The notes beneath the pieces were generated by a model. That model was not told the DNA's origin, did not search any database, and worked only from the letters and a program-made list of their open reading frames with translations. Below, one piece after another: positions 28,051-36,955 of a DNA stretch of 64,000 nt (the stretch's first letter is position 1; each line of letters begins with the position of its first letter). The stretch comes from an uncultured Bacteroidota bacterium. GTDB lineage: Bacteria > Bacteroidota > Bacteroidia > Flavobacteriales > Flavobacteriaceae. The translations under genes were made by a program, and so were the position numbers. The stretch covers positions 2,501-66,500 of the forward strand of contig CACHNE010000001.1 in the NCBI GenBank assembly GCA_902581145.1. Reading direction: 5' to 3'.

Positions 28051-28575
28051 TTAATCCTCCAACGCTACAAATCCGTTAACCTTTAAAAATTTAATTTTAT
28101 CAAAGGCCTTATCTGAGTCAAAACCTTTTCCAAGAATATCTTTGTCTGATGAGACATATCGAAAATCAAAATTTGTGAATAACCATTCTTCCCCTTTATC
28201 ATAATACAACTGATCTGTAATTAAAGTATCCTTAAGATGTGTTGAAACTACCACATTTCCTCTTAGGTCAATAAGATCAGTATTGGAATAAGAAATTGCA
28301 TAATCAGAGATGATTTTGGTCTGATTATTATTTTTATCAAATAATATAACTTCTATTCTTTCAGGAAACTCGAAGTAAGGAAAACTAGCATTACTAAAGT
28401 TTAACATTTTAGGGCTATTTAAGATACTACTAACAATTCCTGAATCGGTATGGACAGTATTAATTTCCTTTGCAGATGAAATTGGTATATCAGCAGCCCT
28501 TAAAAAAGATGTAAGATTTTTATCTCTATCACATGAAAAGAAAATTATAAGACAAAATGAAATAATATATTTCAA
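28051..28575 (-). CDS. lptC: LPS export protein LptC
   Basis: LptC passes lipopolysaccharide from the LptB2FG extractor to the periplasmic bridge. The 174-residue protein begins with a lipobox (FFSC, C15), so it is lipid-anchored, unlike the single-helix E. coli protein; this is common in Bacteroidota. The OstA/LptC-like fold is seen in VILFDKNNNQTKIISDYAI (about 74-92), DLRGNVVVST and TDQLYYDKGEEWLFTN. The start is TTG at 28575, 2 bp after the TPR gene stop; no ATG is available before the lipobox. It is the last gene of the coaX-barrel-TPR-lptC operon. Confidence 0.88.
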   Translation of the reverse strand: MKYIISFCLIIFFSCDRDKNLTSFLRAADIPISSAKEINTVHTDSGIVSSILNSPKMLNFSNASFPYFEFPERIEVILFDKNNNQTKIISDYAISYSNTDLIDLRGNVVVSTHLKDTLITDQLYYDKGEEWLFTNFDFRYVSSDKDILGKGFDSDKAFDKIKFLKVNGFVALED

Positions 28576-28577
28576 TT

Positions 28578-29954
28578 TTACAAATTTGGTACTTTAACAG
28601 ATCTACTAATCCAACAGGATATGTCTATAACCTCACCTTCTCTTCCAGACGAGAAAATTTCAGATTTCTGCGGCGCTTTAGCTTCGTAATTTTTTGAACT
28701 TTTGATTGCTGCACTTTTCAGGGTTCCATCAACTCTTGATGCCTTCATTGCTTCTTTGGATGCAAGCCAATATACAGCTCTTTGACTAAAGTTATCATTA
28801 CCACAGTTTTTTGCACTTGATGCATACATTTGTGCAATAGCCAAATAAGACCTTCCCATTGAAGGATTGAATCCTAAAGCCTGCATGTAATATGACCTTG
28901 CTCTTGAGAACAAACCATTTTTTCTAAAATTAGTTGCAATTCTGAATAATATTTTTGCTTTTTCATAGGAGTCTGTCTCTAATTCGATTGCTTGATTATA
29001 AAATACTATAGCCTCTGATGAATTGCCTTGTTTGTCTTTAATGGTACCTAGGTAATATGCTGTTGAGGCATTTGGCTCAAGCTCATTTTTTTTCTCAACA
29101 ATTCTGACAAATAAAGGTGAATCGTCACATGCTTTTCCGTATAGTCTGTTCATTGCTCTACTCAACCATTTACCATCAGCTTGATTTGCTTCAAAATTGT
29201 TTTCGTAAAGAGGTATTAAGTTTTCACAATTTCCCCTATCTCCCAAATCCTTTTCCATCCCCTTGGAAATTTGATCATACGCTTTTAAAAAGCTATTGTA
29301 TGATTTTATTCTTCTCTGATCTTTCGTTGAAATAGTGACTTCTTCATCTTCAGAGTTAACAAACTTATTTACTTTATTAGTGTAGTTTTTAATCTCCTTT
29401 TCAACTTTTTCTGAAATCTCATCATATTTTGTAAATAAATCTTCTGCACTTTTTTGATTTTCATCATATAATTTGACAAGAAGTTTAAAATATGTGTATA
29501 AATTCTTGGGGTTATTAAATGAATTTAAGTCCTCATTGTAAGCTCTGTCAAAATTTGTAAAAATTTCTGAACTACTAAGCCCCAACTCGTTTTTATAATC
29601 ATATTGTAATTGTGCTGATTTAGCAAGAATGTCACCAAGAGGAGTTTTGCTAGGGAAGTTTTCTCTTTTTTCTTCCCATAACTTTAGCAAGTCATTAATA
29701 AAACTTTCTTTTTCCTCAGCAGTTGAATTTTTGATTTTATGTTTTAGAATTCTCTCTCCATAAACGTAAATTGCACTGTTAAACTTAGGGCTTCTTGCTC
29801 TTAAATCCATCCAGGGCTGAAAAGCAGCATCATAGTTTTTAGCTTTTACATACTCACTGAAAATGGATAAAGCGTTTATGTCTTCTTCATTTGCCTGTGA
29901 AAATGAATTAAATGAAATTGTCAACAGCAATATAAATCCAATAATTTTTTTCAT
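28578..29954 (-). CDS. Exported tetratricopeptide-repeat protein
   Basis: A 458-residue periplasmic protein with a signal peptide (cleaved after FSQ, about 20). The N-terminal half is helical, with YDAAFQPWMDLRARSPKFN near residue 40. TPR units are visible in the second half: NASTAYYLGTIKDKQGNSSE, AIVFYNQAIELETDSYEKAK and LFSRARSYYMQALGFNPSMG (about 295-365). TPRs scaffold protein complexes; the partners are unknown. It lies between the outer-membrane barrel gene (2 bp upstream) and lptC (2 bp downstream), an arrangement I recall as conserved in Flavobacteriia, suggesting a role in outer-membrane assembly or transport. Confidence 0.85.
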   Translation of the reverse strand: MKKIIGFILLLTISFNSFSQANEEDINALSIFSEYVKAKNYDAAFQPWMDLRARSPKFNSAIYVYGERILKHKIKNSTAEEKESFINDLLKLWEEKRENFPSKTPLGDILAKSAQLQYDYKNELGLSSSEIFTNFDRAYNEDLNSFNNPKNLYTYFKLLVKLYDENQKSAEDLFTKYDEISEKVEKEIKNYTNKVNKFVNSEDEEVTISTKDQRRIKSYNSFLKAYDQISKGMEKDLGDRGNCENLIPLYENNFEANQADGKWLSRAMNRLYGKACDDSPLFVRIVEKKNELEPNASTAYYLGTIKDKQGNSSEAIVFYNQAIELETDSYEKAKILFRIATNFRKNGLFSRARSYYMQALGFNPSMGRSYLAIAQMYASSAKNCGNDNFSQRAVYWLASKEAMKASRVDGTLKSAAIKSSKNYEAKAPQKSEIFSSGREGEVIDISCWISRSVKVPNL

Positions 29955-29956
29955 GA

Positions 29957-31267
29957 TTAATTATATTTTCTTTTAATAAACCACCTGTCATTTAAAGACA
30001 AGCTAAGCTGAATATTAACAAAGTTTTCCTCAACTAAGTTTTCATTTGTGGTGCCCCTTTTTCCAAATTCAAAAGTGGTGTTTACATTTGAAAACAATCC
30101 TCCAGCAGGAATACCTAGTCCAAATGATATGCCAAATTCATCTATAGACTCGTCATTGATCACCAAACCTGTTTTTTCAGAATAAAAACCAGCTCTATAT
30201 ACAACTCTATTCCAAAACTTACTAAATGAAGCATAATCAGGGATATAAAATCCACCGAATGATATTTTAGATGAATCTTCAAATTCACTATTATCAATAG
30301 AAATTAAGTCATTTGAAAATACACTGCTTCCGATAGAAGTATACTCAGCACCAACAAACCATTTTTTTTCTTTACTTATCCCTAAACCAAAACTTGTTCT
30401 AGATGGCATCGATAAATCAGTTTTGTCAAGGCCAATTGATTGTAAATCAATATTGATTTCATTAACTGGAAATTCAAGAAGCGTATTTGGATTAATTACA
30501 ACAGATGCAAATGTTCTACTGTTTCTTGAGCTTAGATTGTAATCAGGAGAATGAGCTAGTGAAGCGTGTAATACAAGATTTTCATTTAGTTTTCCTTTAT
30601 AAATTAAACCAAAATTAAAATTAACACCGCTCAGGTCAGATCGATTTTGCTCTCTTGCATGATAATCAAGAGGTAAGGATTCATCATCATATAAATATTC
30701 AAGGGCGGAATTTTGAATATTACCAAAATTGTATCTGGCATCTAACCCAACAGACATATTATTAGTAAGCTGATATGCAATTCCTAGGAAAGTCTTATTT
30801 AATCCACCATTTCCAGAGTACTTGTATTGAAGCATATTTTCTTGGTTAGACGATTGTAATTTATAACCAACCGATGAATATGGGATAAGTCCAAACCCCA
30901 ATCCAAATTTTCCCATGGGAATGTTTAAACCTAGATATTCAAAACTTGAATTTGTGGTTTCTGAATTATCAGTAGTGGTTTTTAAATTGGTTTCTGAATG
31001 ACCTAATCCAACAGTAAATTTTACTAATCTCCCCTCTTTGTTAAATGAAAACATATTCTTACCAGTGTAGGATGCTGGATTTCTAAAGTTCATGTGTATG
31101 CTGTCATTGTAAACTGTGAGGCCACCCATGGCTCGGTTTTCAGAAGTTCCTTTGAAATCAAGTGATCCGATTCCGTAAAATGAATAGGGAGATGATGTAT
31201 TGTTTTGGGAAATAACTACTTGACAAGTCAGAAAAAGTAAAAAAACTAATGGAAATATTTTATTCAA
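29957..31267 (-). CDS. Outer-membrane beta-barrel protein (FadL/OMPP1-like)
   Basis: A 436-residue exported protein: signal peptide to about residue 20 (VVISQ), then SPYSFYGIGSLDFKGTSENRAMGG, SIHMNFRNPASYTG and alternating strands through to the C-terminus. The NPA motif after a short N-terminal segment and the glycine-rich strands (FGLGFGLIPYSSVGYKL) recall FadL/OMPP1 barrels, but the family match is loose. It may transport hydrophobic compounds. It begins with TTG at 31267, directly after the coaX stop codon, and is followed 2 bp later by the TPR gene. The four-gene unit coaX-barrel-TPR-lptC is on one strand without gaps over 2 bp. Confidence 0.8.
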   Translation of the reverse strand: MNKIFPLVFLLFLTCQVVISQNNTSSPYSFYGIGSLDFKGTSENRAMGGLTVYNDSIHMNFRNPASYTGKNMFSFNKEGRLVKFTVGLGHSETNLKTTTDNSETTNSSFEYLGLNIPMGKFGLGFGLIPYSSVGYKLQSSNQENMLQYKYSGNGGLNKTFLGIAYQLTNNMSVGLDARYNFGNIQNSALEYLYDDESLPLDYHAREQNRSDLSGVNFNFGLIYKGKLNENLVLHASLAHSPDYNLSSRNSRTFASVVINPNTLLEFPVNEINIDLQSIGLDKTDLSMPSRTSFGLGISKEKKWFVGAEYTSIGSSVFSNDLISIDNSEFEDSSKISFGGFYIPDYASFSKFWNRVVYRAGFYSEKTGLVINDESIDEFGISFGLGIPAGGLFSNVNTTFEFGKRGTTNENLVEENFVNIQLSLSLNDRWFIKRKYN

Positions 31268-31993
31268 TTATTCTTTATTAAGATTTAGAATGCTGTTAAG
31301 GCCGTCTAATATAAAATTTTGATTCGCAAATATGGTAATTTTTAATGTTTTTGACAAAAATTTAGCATTTCCACCAGTTAATATAACCTTCACATCATCA
31401 TACTTTGAGCTAATATTGTTGATAAAACCATTTATTTCGTTGCATACCCCACCTATAACTCCTGAATGAATTGAGGTTTCAGTAGAATCTCCAGGAAAAC
31501 TAAATTTATCAGATATTTCTAATAACGGAAGATTAGCAGTGTAATTATTTAATGACTTGTATCTCATATCAATACCTGGGGATATAGAACCACCAAAAAA
31601 TTTATTATTATGGTCTATAAAATCAATTGTTATGCAAGTACCAACATCGATTATTATTTTATTTGATTTTGGATATAGTAATGATGCAGCTGAAGCAAGT
31701 GCTAGTCTATCATTTCCAAGAGAATGAGGAGTTTTATATTCTAACTTGAAAGGATAAATAAAAGTCGAATTTAATTGTAAAACTCTAATTTTGTAACCTT
31801 TAAATAAATCGACATCATTTACTGATGATACATTCGAAATTATAGCATAACTAACATCGTTATATTCACCTAATACTTTATTTATTACAGAATCAATTTT
31901 AGAATTACTCTCAGAAAAAAAATATATCAAATCTGAATTTTTATAAATCCCAATTTTAAAATAATTATTACCAATGTCTAGCGCGAGGTTCAT
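31268..31993 (-). CDS. coaX: Type III pantothenate kinase
   Basis: CoaX phosphorylates pantothenate, the first step of coenzyme A synthesis. This 241-residue ASKHA-fold enzyme has the phosphate-1 motif LALDIGNNYFKIGIY (residues 3-17, D6), the catalytic motif NDRLALASAASLLYP (about 99), phosphate-2 motif IIDVGTCITIDF (about 119) and GGSISPGIDMRYKSL. Unlike type I and II kinases it is not inhibited by CoA. It heads the operon leading to lptC. Its ATG at 31993 lies about 91 bp from the tRNA-Phe gene on the other strand. Confidence 0.95.
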   Translation of the reverse strand: MNLALDIGNNYFKIGIYKNSDLIYFFSESNSKIDSVINKVLGEYNDVSYAIISNVSSVNDVDLFKGYKIRVLQLNSTFIYPFKLEYKTPHSLGNDRLALASAASLLYPKSNKIIIDVGTCITIDFIDHNNKFFGGSISPGIDMRYKSLNNYTANLPLLEISDKFSFPGDSTETSIHSGVIGGVCNEINGFINNISSKYDDVKVILTGGNAKFLSKTLKITIFANQNFILDGLNSILNLNKE

Positions 31994-32041
31994 TCAATGT
32001 TCAATATGCTCAAATTTACAAAAGCATTTTTATAAAATAAT

Positions 32042-32072
32042 TTTGGGAATAACAAAATTGAATCTATCTTTG
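32042..32072 (+). promoter_or_regulatory. tRNA-Phe promoter
   Basis: TTTG (32042-32045), a 19-base spacer and TATCTTTG (32065-32072) match the Bacteroidota consensus exactly. Transcription would begin near 32076, nine bases before mature tRNA-Phe. It is one of the three best promoters in this window and validates the consensus used for the weaker calls. Confidence 0.8.
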
Positions 32073-32084
32073 ACGCGCTCAAAA

Positions 32085-32157
<73 letters not shown>

Positions 32158-32160
32158 CAT

Positions 32161-32190
32161 AAAGCCCTCATTTTTATGAGGGCTTTTGTT
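32161..32190 (+). terminator. Intrinsic terminator after tRNA-Phe
   Basis: AAAGCCCTCAT (32161-32171) pairs exactly with ATGAGGGCTTT (32176-32186) around a TTTT loop, and is followed by a T-rich run. The stem is 11 bp, a typical rho-independent terminator. Confidence 0.92.
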
Positions 32191-32244
32191 TTATATCAAT
32201 TTTTAAATTTTACTATATTTACTAAATTTCAAATAAATTATTAA

Positions 32245-32964
32245 ATGACAGATTCTGATATAAATAAATATACAATTGAATTTATGTCAACTAACTGGAC
32301 AATCACTGTGGTGTGCGTTATTGCTTTGATATTCATAGTTTTATATGTTGGCCATAAACTTCCTTCAGGCAAAAAAGAAAAATATGCTAAATTCTTAGCT
32401 GCACTGATGATTGGTTTTTTTATTGTAAATCACTCATTACTTTTCTTTCTGGGAAAATGGGAAATCAGTAAAGAACTACCAGTACATCTTTGTTCTATAA
32501 GTGGTTTAATTTGCTGTTTCATTATGTTTATTCCAAAAAATAAAAGACAATTTCTTTTTGAATTTCTATTCTATTGTGGAATAATAGGAGGTATTCAGGC
32601 TATACTTACACCCCTACTTGATGATTATGGCGGTTATGACTTCTTTTATATTCAGTTCTTTTTTAAGCATGCAATGATAATCGCATTTCCAATATACTTG
32701 AGAAATAATTTAGGAATGAAGTTAACTAAGTTTTCATGGCTAAAAACATGGGTTGTTTTAAATATATTCATGTTTATATTAATTCCTTTAAATAGCTTTC
32801 TTGGTTCTAATTATATGTATGTTAACGTACCTCCAGCCGTTGATAATCCAATGGTAATTGGTGAATGGCCAACTTACTTATACTGGTGGGAACTATTTGT
32901 GTTAATTTTAATTTTGTTAGTCTTTGTAATTGGAAAACCAAAAACTTTTGAGAGGACTAATTAA
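32245..32964 (+). CDS. TMEM164/YwaF-like integral membrane protein (TIGR02206-type)
   Basis: A 239-residue protein with about seven hydrophobic helices. The segment KELPVHLCSISGLICCFIMF near residues 76-95 is the hallmark of YwaF/TIGR02206 proteins, which I recall as related to the animal protein TMEM164 (proposed acyltransferase acting through a cysteine). The cysteine after HL is conserved here. A later WPTYLYWWELFV segment near residue 208 also fits. The activity in bacteria is unknown; membrane lipid remodelling is a speculation. A near-consensus TATATTTA lies at 32214-32221. It overlaps a downstream lipoprotein gene by about 17 bp. Confidence 0.8.
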   Translation: MTDSDINKYTIEFMSTNWTITVVCVIALIFIVLYVGHKLPSGKKEKYAKFLAALMIGFFIVNHSLLFFLGKWEISKELPVHLCSISGLICCFIMFIPKNKRQFLFEFLFYCGIIGGIQAILTPLLDDYGGYDFFYIQFFFKHAMIIAFPIYLRNNLGMKLTKFSWLKTWVVLNIFMFILIPLNSFLGSNYMYVNVPPAVDNPMVIGEWPTYLYWWELFVLILILLVFVIGKPKTFERTN

Positions 32965-33436
32965 AATATCAATAATACTTATTTCAATATTTAGCTGCAA
33001 AGAGGTAGTTGTTGAAGAAATAAAGGATAACTCAAGTTCAAAAATTATAAATTACTCAGAGATTGACCTTGAATTAATTTATAAAATTAAACTTTATTCC
33101 AACATTGATGAATGGATAAACTATGTGGAGTTAAACGAGTATGTTAATCAACTTAATTTAAATGATTACAGTTCTCTTATTGATAATAAAAAATATCTAA
33201 TCAGATTTTTTAACGGAATAAAAAATACGATTCCAACAGAAATTAATAAGCCCGAAATAAAATCAAGACTTACCGTCATAGAAACAGATTTTTTAAGATT
33301 TGAATCAATGCTTTCTAACTATGAATCAAATAAGGAAGAAAAGATTAAAATGGTTAAAAAAATTAATAACTCTTTCTCTAACCTTAATTTTCAAATAGAT
33401 AAGTTAACAGAAAAACAAGAAATTACTCCTGAATAG
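32948..33436 (+). CDS. Small lipoprotein of unknown function
   Basis: A 162-residue lipoprotein if started at TTG 32948: LRGLIKISIILISIFSC, with the lipidated cysteine at 17. An earlier TTG at 32930 would add six residues and also stay in frame. The mature protein is acidic and helical, with no cysteines after the lipobox, and contains ELIYKIKLYSNIDEWINYVE (about 44-63) and a possible C-terminal coiled coil (about 110-155). I do not recognise a family. It overlaps the end of the TMEM164-like gene, suggesting coupling, and its 3' end overlaps the convergent TPR gene by 14 bp. Confidence 0.65.
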   Translation: MRGLIKISIILISIFSCKEVVVEEIKDNSSSKIINYSEIDLELIYKIKLYSNIDEWINYVELNEYVNQLNLNDYSSLIDNKKYLIRFFNGIKNTIPTEINKPEIKSRLTVIETDFLRFESMLSNYESNKEEKIKMVKKINNSFSNLNFQIDKLTEKQEITPE

Positions 33437-34115
33437 TAGGCTTCTGAGCATTTAAGGCATCAATACTAATTTTAGCCAAATTGAAATTTGGAGCAATAGC
33501 TAAGGCATCATTCAAAATGGAAATTGCTGCGTCAATGTTATTTTCTCTGTCCTCATTAATTTTTACCAATCCTTTTAGGTAAGTAAATGCAGCTTTCATC
33601 GGAACCGAATATGGCTGCTGGGTTTCATAGTAGTTTCTAACAATTTCTCCATCGGAATTTGCAATCCCGAATGTTATGTTTCTAGTAGCTCCCATTAAAT
33701 CCCCAGTTCTAATCTTCATTTCTGCTAATTCATAAGCAATAAAAGGATTTGGCTTTCTTTTAAATAATTCTTCGTAATGTATCATTGCCTGTTCAATGTC
33801 ATTGATTGCCTTAAGGGAAAAGGCCTTGACTTGTACAGCTAAATCCGAATCTGAATCATTCTTTTCAACTCCTATTGTATTTAATGCCTCAACATGTCTG
33901 CCCTCATTCATATATAAGGTTGCTAGAGTATCTTTTCTTGCTTGACTTGGCTCTAATACATTCAAATGGGTTAGTGCATTTATGACTCCTTGAATGTCAG
34001 CCTGAGATTGCATCTGTTTATAGTATTTTTTATAATGAGATAAAAGATCCTGATTTGACTGACTAAATGTACTTGTAGTACAAAATAATATTAGCAGTGT
34101 TATTACTTTCTTCAT
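33423..34115 (-). CDS. Exported tetratricopeptide-repeat protein, last gene of the porin operon
   Basis: A 230-residue protein with a signal peptide cleaved near SFSQ (19). Helical repeat pairs typical of TPR are visible: ALTHLNVLEPSQARKDTLA, LYMNEGRHVEALNTIG, QAMIHYEELFKRKPNPFIAY and AISILNDALAIAPNFNLAK (about 45-220). Probably periplasmic. It is the final gene of the five-gene run beginning with the LTD lipoprotein at 39274, 32 bp after the second porin, so it may serve that system as an adaptor. No closer family was recognised. Confidence 0.8.
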   Translation of the reverse strand: MKKVITLLILFCTTSTFSQSNQDLLSHYKKYYKQMQSQADIQGVINALTHLNVLEPSQARKDTLATLYMNEGRHVEALNTIGVEKNDSDSDLAVQVKAFSLKAINDIEQAMIHYEELFKRKPNPFIAYELAEMKIRTGDLMGATRNITFGIANSDGEIVRNYYETQQPYSVPMKAAFTYLKGLVKINEDRENNIDAAISILNDALAIAPNFNLAKISIDALNAQKPTIQE

Positions 34116-34147
34116 AATATATTTTTTTGCGAAGCTAATTAATTTTT

Positions 34148-35398
34148 TTAAAATGCAATCTGAACCATAAATGACCCAGACATAAATTCATCATCATCTA
34201 AGTTATTTAAATTTTCATATGTAGTCTTGAAAAGACTTGCTTGTATCTTTAAATTATTTCCGGCCAAATATTTTGATATCCCAACCCCCATATTTGAAGA
34301 TTTTCTTAAAACGGAGCTTTCATAGGAATCAAACTCAGGGTTTAAACTCTCATAAATAAAGTCAACACTTATTCCATTTTTTGTGAAATATCCAAATTGA
34401 ATTCCTTGACTATCACCAACCACTAAATATTCGCTTATTTGTTGTGGGATTAATAAATTAAAGGCATTTGGGTCTGTGTAAATTTGATCAAGACCAGAGG
34501 CAAAAGCATCAGCATATTCTAAAACCAAAGAAAAACCTTTATATTTTAAATTTAAGTCAAAAAATAGTTGTGAATAATCTGGAAACAACTCGTCTCCAGA
34601 ATTATTATACAGAATAAAATCACCATGACCGTCTCCAACCTGATTACTTGCACCCATATTTTTGGAATATGCAACACCAATTTGAACTTTTGGCTTCTCT
34701 TCATGCATCAGGTCAACTGTTGATATTCTGTTTCCAATTGAAAAATCACCAAAAGGTAAAATATTGATTCTTGATCCAAATTTTACTCCTCCTTTATCTG
34801 AATCTCTTGAATCCTCACCAAATGAATTTCTTCCATCGCCAGATGTAACAGCAAAAGTAGGATTGATCACAAATTGATTACCAAAGCTTGTTTCAAAAAA
34901 TAATCCAAATTCTTCACCATTCTCAGTATATGTTTGACTTAAAATTCCTCGATTAGTAAACCTTAATTGATCCTCATTATGAACCATCTCAAGATTATTA
35001 TGACTTACCTGCATCTGACCAAAATATAAAGTAGTCTTTTCATTTAAATGATATCCGATAAAAGCTTCCACCAAAGGATTTGATGAGCTATAATCCATTT
35101 GAATTGTGAAACTTAATTTTTCATCTTTAGCAAATCCTGTAAAAAATAAATTTGAGTTTTGACTTTTAAACTGTCTAAATACATTCGAGTATTCACCATC
35201 GGATGTATAGATTTCTTCATCATTGTAAATATATGTTGGTTTTATAAAACCGAATATATTGAACTCATAATCACCTTCATTGAAAGAAAAAGAAATTCCA
35301 TCTCCAAGGCTAAAACTAGCGCTATTTCTTTCGGAGTCTTGGGTGAAGGCATAAGAAACTGATAGTAAAAATAAAGTTGTAATGATTAATTTTTTCAT
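34148..35398 (-). CDS. OprP/OprO-like porin (second copy)
   Basis: A 416-residue outer-membrane barrel with a signal peptide to about residue 19 (YAFTQ). It fits the phosphate-selective porin O/P family (PF07396): FSLGDGISFSFNEGDYEFN, IQMDYSSSNPLVEAFIGYHLN, LYFGQMQVSHNN, FGLFFE, FAVTSGDGRNSFGED, DKGGVKFGSRINILPFG. It ends in MVQIAF, a terminal beta strand with phenylalanine. The motifs GDG, DKGG-K-G-RI-LPFG and D-M-E-PK are shared with the porin at 36956-38254, showing the two are paralogues. Whether the substrate is phosphate, pyrophosphate or something else cannot be told. Confidence 0.88.
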   Translation of the reverse strand: MKKLIITTLFLLSVSYAFTQDSERNSASFSLGDGISFSFNEGDYEFNIFGFIKPTYIYNDEEIYTSDGEYSNVFRQFKSQNSNLFFTGFAKDEKLSFTIQMDYSSSNPLVEAFIGYHLNEKTTLYFGQMQVSHNNLEMVHNEDQLRFTNRGILSQTYTENGEEFGLFFETSFGNQFVINPTFAVTSGDGRNSFGEDSRDSDKGGVKFGSRINILPFGDFSIGNRISTVDLMHEEKPKVQIGVAYSKNMGASNQVGDGHGDFILYNNSGDELFPDYSQLFFDLNLKYKGFSLVLEYADAFASGLDQIYTDPNAFNLLIPQQISEYLVVGDSQGIQFGYFTKNGISVDFIYESLNPEFDSYESSVLRKSSNMGVGISKYLAGNNLKIQASLFKTTYENLNNLDDDEFMSGSFMVQIAF

Positions 35399-35401
35399 AT
35401 T

Positions 35402-36949
35402 CTAGTTATTAAGATTTTTTATTCTATAAATTGGTAATTGACTATTTAGCGAGGTATTGATTATTCCAAAACTTACATAACTATTTGGAGCCTCGGGTTC
35501 TAATAATTCTGCGATTAAATTCGATCTCTTTTGATTCATACTGATTAATATATCTCCTTTTGAAAATCCATTATGATTATACTCTATAGACGTGACAACT
35601 TTTTGCATTCTCATCTTTTCATAAACTTTAAAATTGTCATTAAATTCAATAACTCTGTAACCCCCTGAATATATCACGGTGTCTTTTTGTAACTCAACAT
35701 AATCAATCCCTACATCTTTTAATTTTTCGATAAATCCAAAATTATTTTGTTTGATTATATAAGCTAATGGCCTGTCCCTTTTGGAAATTGCATAAGAATC
35801 TTTTGAACTATGCATCGTAGTTTCAAAATCAATCATCTCATTGGATCCAATATCAATTGCTTTAATCACATCAGTATAGATAGATCTTTGGTGTTCTAAA
35901 ACAATATCATTTGAGTAAGTATTTGCTTTGGCAATTTCATCAAAAATAAATATTGAATTCTCATATGCAGTTTTCAAAAATGAAAAACCAACAGAGAGAC
36001 CAGAGTTTATCCTTCTTTTAAAAGAAGTTTTTCCTATTCCAACTCCTCTTATTTCAAAAAGGGTTGCAATTCCGTTATTAAGAGCATAAAAATTTGAACT
36101 TGATCTTGCAGTATTTGAACCTGTACTAAAGTGAATTTCACCTTTATATTTTTCTGACTTAATATAATGCCTATGTCTAAGATTTAACTTATCAAGAGAT
36201 TTTTTTGCATTTTTAACAAATAAGGTGTCAATTATAGTCCTAATATTTTCAGGCACATTTAAGTTGCCTGTATGCAAAAACATTACATCATAAGGGTTTG
36301 CAATTCCAAAAGAACTTAATTGTGCAAAGTCTTTTCTAAATGGTCTATATTCATGAAAATCAAGTGCAACGTGAGGGTCAAAATCAGCAAAAGCCAATTT
36401 AGAAGCTTTTGTTTCTGGTGCCATCATTTTAGTATGATCTCTGTTTAAATCTAAACCATTTGCAGCGTACCGATCGTTTTTTAAAAACCCATCAATATTT
36501 GCCATCGGGAGAATCGCCAATTCGATTTTATTTAGCAAATAATTATAATCCGAATCTTCTAAAATGAGGTGAATTAAATACAATAAAGATTCTGTACTTG
36601 CAGGTTCATTTCCATGTAAACCACCTTGCATCCAAACCTTTAGTTTTTTTTCATCATTATGATTTTTCTTCTTGATGTAGATGATCGGAATTTTTTTTCC
36701 TTTTTGAGACTCTCCAATAAAACTTGATGAAACAGATTCAGGATGCTTTTTAACTTTTTCGTCAATAAAGTCTGTCAACTCTTCATAGTTTGTAAAACCC
36801 TTCTTCTTTTTTAATGCTGGTGTGATATTTTCAAGATCATTAAGTTCACTAAAAAATTTATTGGTTATTTTTTTTGGCTCTTGATTTAACTGTGCATTGG
36901 TTGCAAAAAAATTAAAGATGAATATGTAGAAAATTATTTTTTTTAGCAT
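35402..36949 (-). CDS. Exported zinc carboxypeptidase (peptidase family M14)
   Basis: A 515-residue secreted metallopeptidase with a signal peptide (cleaved near NAQ, residue 19). The zinc ligands are in QGGLHGNEPAS (His and Glu, about 114-118) and in LDFHEYRPF (about 200); NGLDLNRDHTK supplies the substrate-binding asparagine-arginine pair. A candidate catalytic glutamate lies in LFEIRGVG (about 300). The C-terminal 180 residues include a segment resembling other large M14 proteins of Bacteroidota. It would release amino acids from peptides outside the cytoplasm. It sits between two porin genes with gaps of 3 and 6 bp. Confidence 0.93.
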   Translation of the reverse strand: MLKKIIFYIFIFNFFATNAQLNQEPKKITNKFFSELNDLENITPALKKKKGFTNYEELTDFIDEKVKKHPESVSSSFIGESQKGKKIPIIYIKKKNHNDEKKLKVWMQGGLHGNEPASTESLLYLIHLILEDSDYNYLLNKIELAILPMANIDGFLKNDRYAANGLDLNRDHTKMMAPETKASKLAFADFDPHVALDFHEYRPFRKDFAQLSSFGIANPYDVMFLHTGNLNVPENIRTIIDTLFVKNAKKSLDKLNLRHRHYIKSEKYKGEIHFSTGSNTARSSSNFYALNNGIATLFEIRGVGIGKTSFKRRINSGLSVGFSFLKTAYENSIFIFDEIAKANTYSNDIVLEHQRSIYTDVIKAIDIGSNEMIDFETTMHSSKDSYAISKRDRPLAYIIKQNNFGFIEKLKDVGIDYVELQKDTVIYSGGYRVIEFNDNFKVYEKMRMQKVVTSIEYNHNGFSKGDILISMNQKRSNLIAELLEPEAPNSYVSFGIINTSLNSQLPIYRIKNLNN

Positions 36950-36955
36950 AATTTA

